A DNA stretch of 15,656 nucleotides from JACQFK01 sp964604905. GTDB taxonomy: Bacteria; Planctomycetota; MHYJ01; JACPRB01. How positions within the stretch are numbered: the stretch's first letter is position 1; each line of letters begins with the position of its first letter. A program made the translations under genes and the position numbers. Shown piece by piece: positions 13,800-15,656 of the stretch. Location: contig CAZSCC010000228.1 of assembly GCA_964604905.1 (NCBI GenBank), forward strand, positions 1-15,656, read 5' to 3'. The notes beneath the pieces are model-generated. The model ran no database searches, was not told the origin of the DNA, and saw nothing but the letters and a program-made list of their open reading frames with translations.

Positions 13800-14032
13800 G
13801 GACCTCCCGCATATTGTATGCACTTCCAAACTGTACACGATCGGCGCCCGAATCAGCAGGAAAATAGCATAAAATCTTTACGTGCCTCCCGGGCAGTCCC
13901 CCCGGGTTCACAAACAGCATGACCCGGCGGCGGGTGAGGGTTCGGGATCTTTCTCGACGCGGTTGCCCCAGGGGAGTCCAGGGGGTACACTTGAATCCAG
14001 CGCATAACCCATACATTGCAAAGGGGCCTGCG
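13800..14032. promoter_or_regulatory. 233-nt divergent regulatory region between the pilin operon and the HEAT-repeat gene
   Basis: This is the largest gene-free stretch and the most AT-rich one (13855-13880). On the - strand, TACAAT (13820-13815 region) lies about 15 nt before the pilin start. On the + strand, TTGAAT (13991-13996) and TACATT (14012-14017) form a weak -35/-10 pair with a short 15-nt spacer. AAAGGGG (14020-14026) is the ribosome site for the GTG at 14033. Two CCCGGG copies (13888-13893, 13901-13906) can form a small hairpin. No regulator can be named. Confidence 0.35.
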
Positions 14033-15361
14033 GTGATATCGTCCCTCTTGAGCGTTGCCCTGCTCCACGCCTTCGCGCCCGCGCTCGCCGCCCAGGATGG
14101 CCAGACCGAGTGGGTCGAAACCCGCTTCCACCGCGTGCACCTCAGGAACGGGAATTTCATCGACGGCCTCCTCGTCAAGGAGACCGACAAGAGCATCACG
14201 CTCCGCCTGAAGGCGGGCGACATCTCGCTCCGGAGCGACCTCATCGATCGCGTGGAAATCATGAAGATCCGCTCGATCAACGAGAAGCCCCCGAAGGTTC
14301 CCCCCAAGGCCGTGGGCGGACGCCCGGACCCGACGCCCCTCCCCCCGTTTCCTCCGCCCGCGCGGCCCGAGGAGGGCCGGCGCCCCCCGCAGGACGGCGC
14401 GCTCGACCCCTGGATCAGTTCGGGGTTCAGCAAGGAGACGGTGGACCGGGTGAACGAAATCTTCGACCGCTTCAAGAAGGACCTCAGCGAGACCAAGTTC
14501 CAGATCCTCCAGGAGATCTCCTCCCTCGGAGCGGAAGCCGCGGTTTTCCTGGCCACGAACCTGGGGGCCCTCGCCGAGGAGCCCCTCGGACAGATCGGCG
14601 CGATCCTGGCTCGGATGAAAGTCGCGGAAACGCGCGCTCCGGCAGCCAAGGCCCTGACCCACCGCAACCCCCAGGTCCGGGTCCAGGCGGTGGCCCTCCT
14701 GGGCGAACTGGGCTCCTCCGCGTCGGAGAAAGACCTCCTGCCCATGCTCAAGGACTCCGACCTCATGGTCCGGGGCCAGACGCTCGAGGCGCTCGTCAAA
14801 TTCGGATCGCGCGACGCCCTGGACCCGATCACGAAGCTCTGCTCGGACCCGGATAGCGCGGTCCGGAGCAAGGCGCTGGCGGGGCTGCAGCGGCTGCTCA
14901 AGGCGCTGGACCAGGAGCGGGAAGTCCTCCCCCGGCTCTCGCAGGCGCTCGAGGACTCGAAGGGCGCGGCCCGGGTGGACGTCGCGGCCGCGATCGGGAA
15001 GCTGGGGAATCCAGAGGCGTGGGGCTTCCTGGCCCCGCTCCTGAACGACGCCGACCCTTTGATCCGTCAAGCGGCCGCCGCGGGCCTCATGACCCTCCAG
15101 GCCCCCGGATCGTCGGAAGCCATCCTTTCCCGCCTCCCCGTCGAGACGGACAAGTGGACCCGGGTCTACCTCGCCAACGCCGCCCAGCGGACCCAGACCC
15201 GGAAATCCGTGGAGATCTTCATCACGTGGATGGACGACCCGGATACGGACGTGCGGGCCGCGGGTCACCAGGCCCTTCGAAACATGACCGGACAGAGCAT
15301 CGACCAGAACCGGCAGAAGTGGGAGGACTGGTTCCGCGTCGAGGGCGGACCCTTCCGCTGA
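14033..15361 (+). CDS. secreted HEAT-repeat protein
   Basis: The protein has 442 residues from a GTG start. Residues 1-20 are a signal peptide ending Leu-Ala-Ala before Gln. Residues about 28-82 form a small strand-rich domain (Val-His-Leu-Arg-Asn-Gly-Asn-Phe-Ile-Asp-Gly, then Ile-Asp-Arg-Val-Glu-Ile-Met-Lys-Ile). Residues 85-125 are a Pro/Arg linker. Residues about 200-420 hold five or six HEAT repeats, each with the pattern Asp/Asn-Pro-x-x-x-Val-Arg-x-x-Ala followed by Leu-Gly and Leu-Leu. The tail (415-434) has Asn-Met-Thr-Gly-Gln...Trp-Glu-Asp-Trp, common in exported HEAT proteins of Planctomycetota (my recollection). It should act as a protein-binding scaffold outside the cytoplasm. The GTG is chosen because AAAGGGG lies 6 nt upstream and a signal peptide follows. 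Confidence 0.83.
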   Translation: MISSLLSVALLHAFAPALAAQDGQTEWVETRFHRVHLRNGNFIDGLLVKETDKSITLRLKAGDISLRSDLIDRVEIMKIRSINEKPPKVPPKAVGGRPDPTPLPPFPPPARPEEGRRPPQDGALDPWISSGFSKETVDRVNEIFDRFKKDLSETKFQILQEISSLGAEAAVFLATNLGALAEEPLGQIGAILARMKVAETRAPAAKALTHRNPQVRVQAVALLGELGSSASEKDLLPMLKDSDLMVRGQTLEALVKFGSRDALDPITKLCSDPDSAVRSKALAGLQRLLKALDQEREVLPRLSQALEDSKGAARVDVAAAIGKLGNPEAWGFLAPLLNDADPLIRQAAAAGLMTLQAPGSSEAILSRLPVETDKWTRVYLANAAQRTQTRKSVEIFITWMDDPDTDVRAAGHQALRNMTGQSIDQNRQKWEDWFRVEGGPFR

Positions 15362-15366
15362 TCCGA

Positions 15367-15379
15367 GGCCCCCGGGGCC
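15367..15379 (+). terminator. short GC hairpin after the HEAT-repeat gene
   Basis: GGCCC (15367-15371) and GGGCC (15375-15379) form a five-pair stem with a 3-nt loop, 5 nt after the TGA stop. No T-run follows, so terminator function is only suggested by position. Confidence 0.25.
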
Positions 15380-15484
15380 GCGCACGAGACGCAGGCCCAC
15401 GCGATGAGCAGTCCAGCGCCCGGATTCTTCATGCGTTCCTCCGTCCTCCCGCGTTCTTTCCTCCCGCTTCACGAGAGCCTGGAA

Positions 15485-15490
15485 TATAAT
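15485..15490 (+). promoter_or_regulatory. consensus -10 box (TATAAT) for the redoxin gene
   Basis: A perfect TATAAT in an otherwise GC-rich 174-nt space. Transcription would start near 15497, giving a leader of about 39 nt that contains the Shine-Dalgarno AAGGAGG (15521-15527), 8 nt before the ATG. No good -35 match is found at 16-18 nt spacing. Confidence 0.5.
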
Positions 15491-15535
15491 TGGGGTCGCC
15501 GGACGTTAAGCGGTCAATGTAAGGAGGGCGAGACC

Positions 15536-15656
15536 ATGCGATCATTGGCGATTCTAGCACTGTTCGCGGCAGGTTCGGCGGCGGCCGCCCAGGAGGAGAA
15601 GGCCGCGATCGGGAAGCCGGTCAAGGACTTCAAGCTCCGCGACCTGATGCAGGACG
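15536..15656 (+). CDS. N-terminal part of a secreted thioredoxin-fold (redoxin/TlpA-like) protein, cut by window edge
   Basis: Forty codons are visible. The first 20 residues are a signal peptide (Met-Arg-Ser-Leu-Ala-Ile-Leu, an Ala-rich core, Ala-Ala-Ala before Gln). The mature part starts with acidic residues and then Ile-Gly-Lys-Pro-Val-Lys-Asp-Phe-Lys-Leu-Arg-Asp-Leu, the opening typical of AhpC/TSA-redoxin and TlpA-like domains. The Cys-x-x-Cys or peroxidatic Cys would lie beyond the window, so neither oxidoreductase type nor activity can be confirmed. The start is secured by AAGGAGG with 8 nt spacing. It lies on the same strand as the HEAT-repeat gene but appears to have its own promoter. 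Confidence 0.7.
   Translation, partial: MRSLAILALFAAGSAAAAQEEKAAIGKPVKDFKLRDLMQD

Noticed and set aside
13815..13837. TGTA...TACA dyad upstream of the pilin operon, considered as an operator
   Set aside because: Only four bases per arm match with a 15-nt gap, too little to support a binding site.
13919..14032. ATG start at 13919 for the HEAT-repeat protein
   Set aside because: It adds 38 Arg/Pro-rich residues before the signal peptide and lacks a ribosome site; GTG 14033 has AAAGGGG 6 nt upstream.
1..15656. Search by eye for tRNA, rRNA, CRISPR repeats, transposase genes, terminal inverted repeats and attachment sites
   Set aside because: Nothing with the required structure or motifs was found; base composition also looks even along the window, so no transferred island is evident.

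Overview
This window looks like a chromosomal segment of a GC-rich (roughly two-thirds G+C by eye) Gram-negative, heterotrophic, probably uncultivated bacterium. Several proteins carry export signals, and there are minor pilins, a lipoprotein, a secreted ThuA-domain protein and a secreted HEAT-repeat protein ending in a Gly-Gln...Trp-x-x-Trp tail. That mix reminds me of Planctomycetota or a related lineage. The taxonomy is an inference from protein style only. I see no tRNA, rRNA, CRISPR array, insertion sequence or phage gene.

Layout from left to right: (1) 1-1992, + strand: the end of a helical protein, then a secreted two-domain glycosidase (GH5 plus a TM1410/GH114-like module). (2) 3982-1899, - strand: a translationally coupled pair of membrane subunits related to cytochrome bd. 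Subunit I has the CydA signatures and a C-terminal cytochrome c domain; subunit II looks like a stripped-down duplicate of it. (3) 4035-4241, + strand: a free-standing Mop/TOBE molybdate-binding domain. (4) 6456-4271, - strand: a CNNM-CBS membrane protein fused to a PTS IIA domain, coupled to a SpoU-family RNA methyltransferase. (5) 6540-7274, + strand: a nitrilase-family amidohydrolase. (6) 9226-7271, - strand: an exported metallo-beta-lactamase fold fused to a D-2-hydroxyacid dehydrogenase. (7) 9313-10194, + strand: a secreted ThuA-domain protein. (8) 13799-10228, - strand: three pilin-like proteins in the order of GspI-GspJ-GspK (PilV-PilW-PilX), then a lipoprotein. (9) 14033-15361, + strand: a secreted HEAT-repeat protein. 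(10) From 15536, + strand: the start of a secreted thioredoxin-fold (redoxin) protein, cut by the window edge.

The transcription units alternate in strand all the way along. Convergent ends are very tight or overlapping (94 nt, 29 nt, -4 nt and 33 nt), and divergent promoter regions are short (52, 83, 86 and 233 nt). No gap longer than 300 nt lacks a gene.

The strongest candidates for something new are the metallo-beta-lactamase/2-hydroxyacid dehydrogenase fusion, the CydA/CydA-like duplicated membrane pair with a cytochrome c tail, and the GH5-GH114-like glycosidase fusion. A nine-cytosine tract in the large pilin-like gene and -10-like boxes placed directly before three start codons are smaller signals worth checking.
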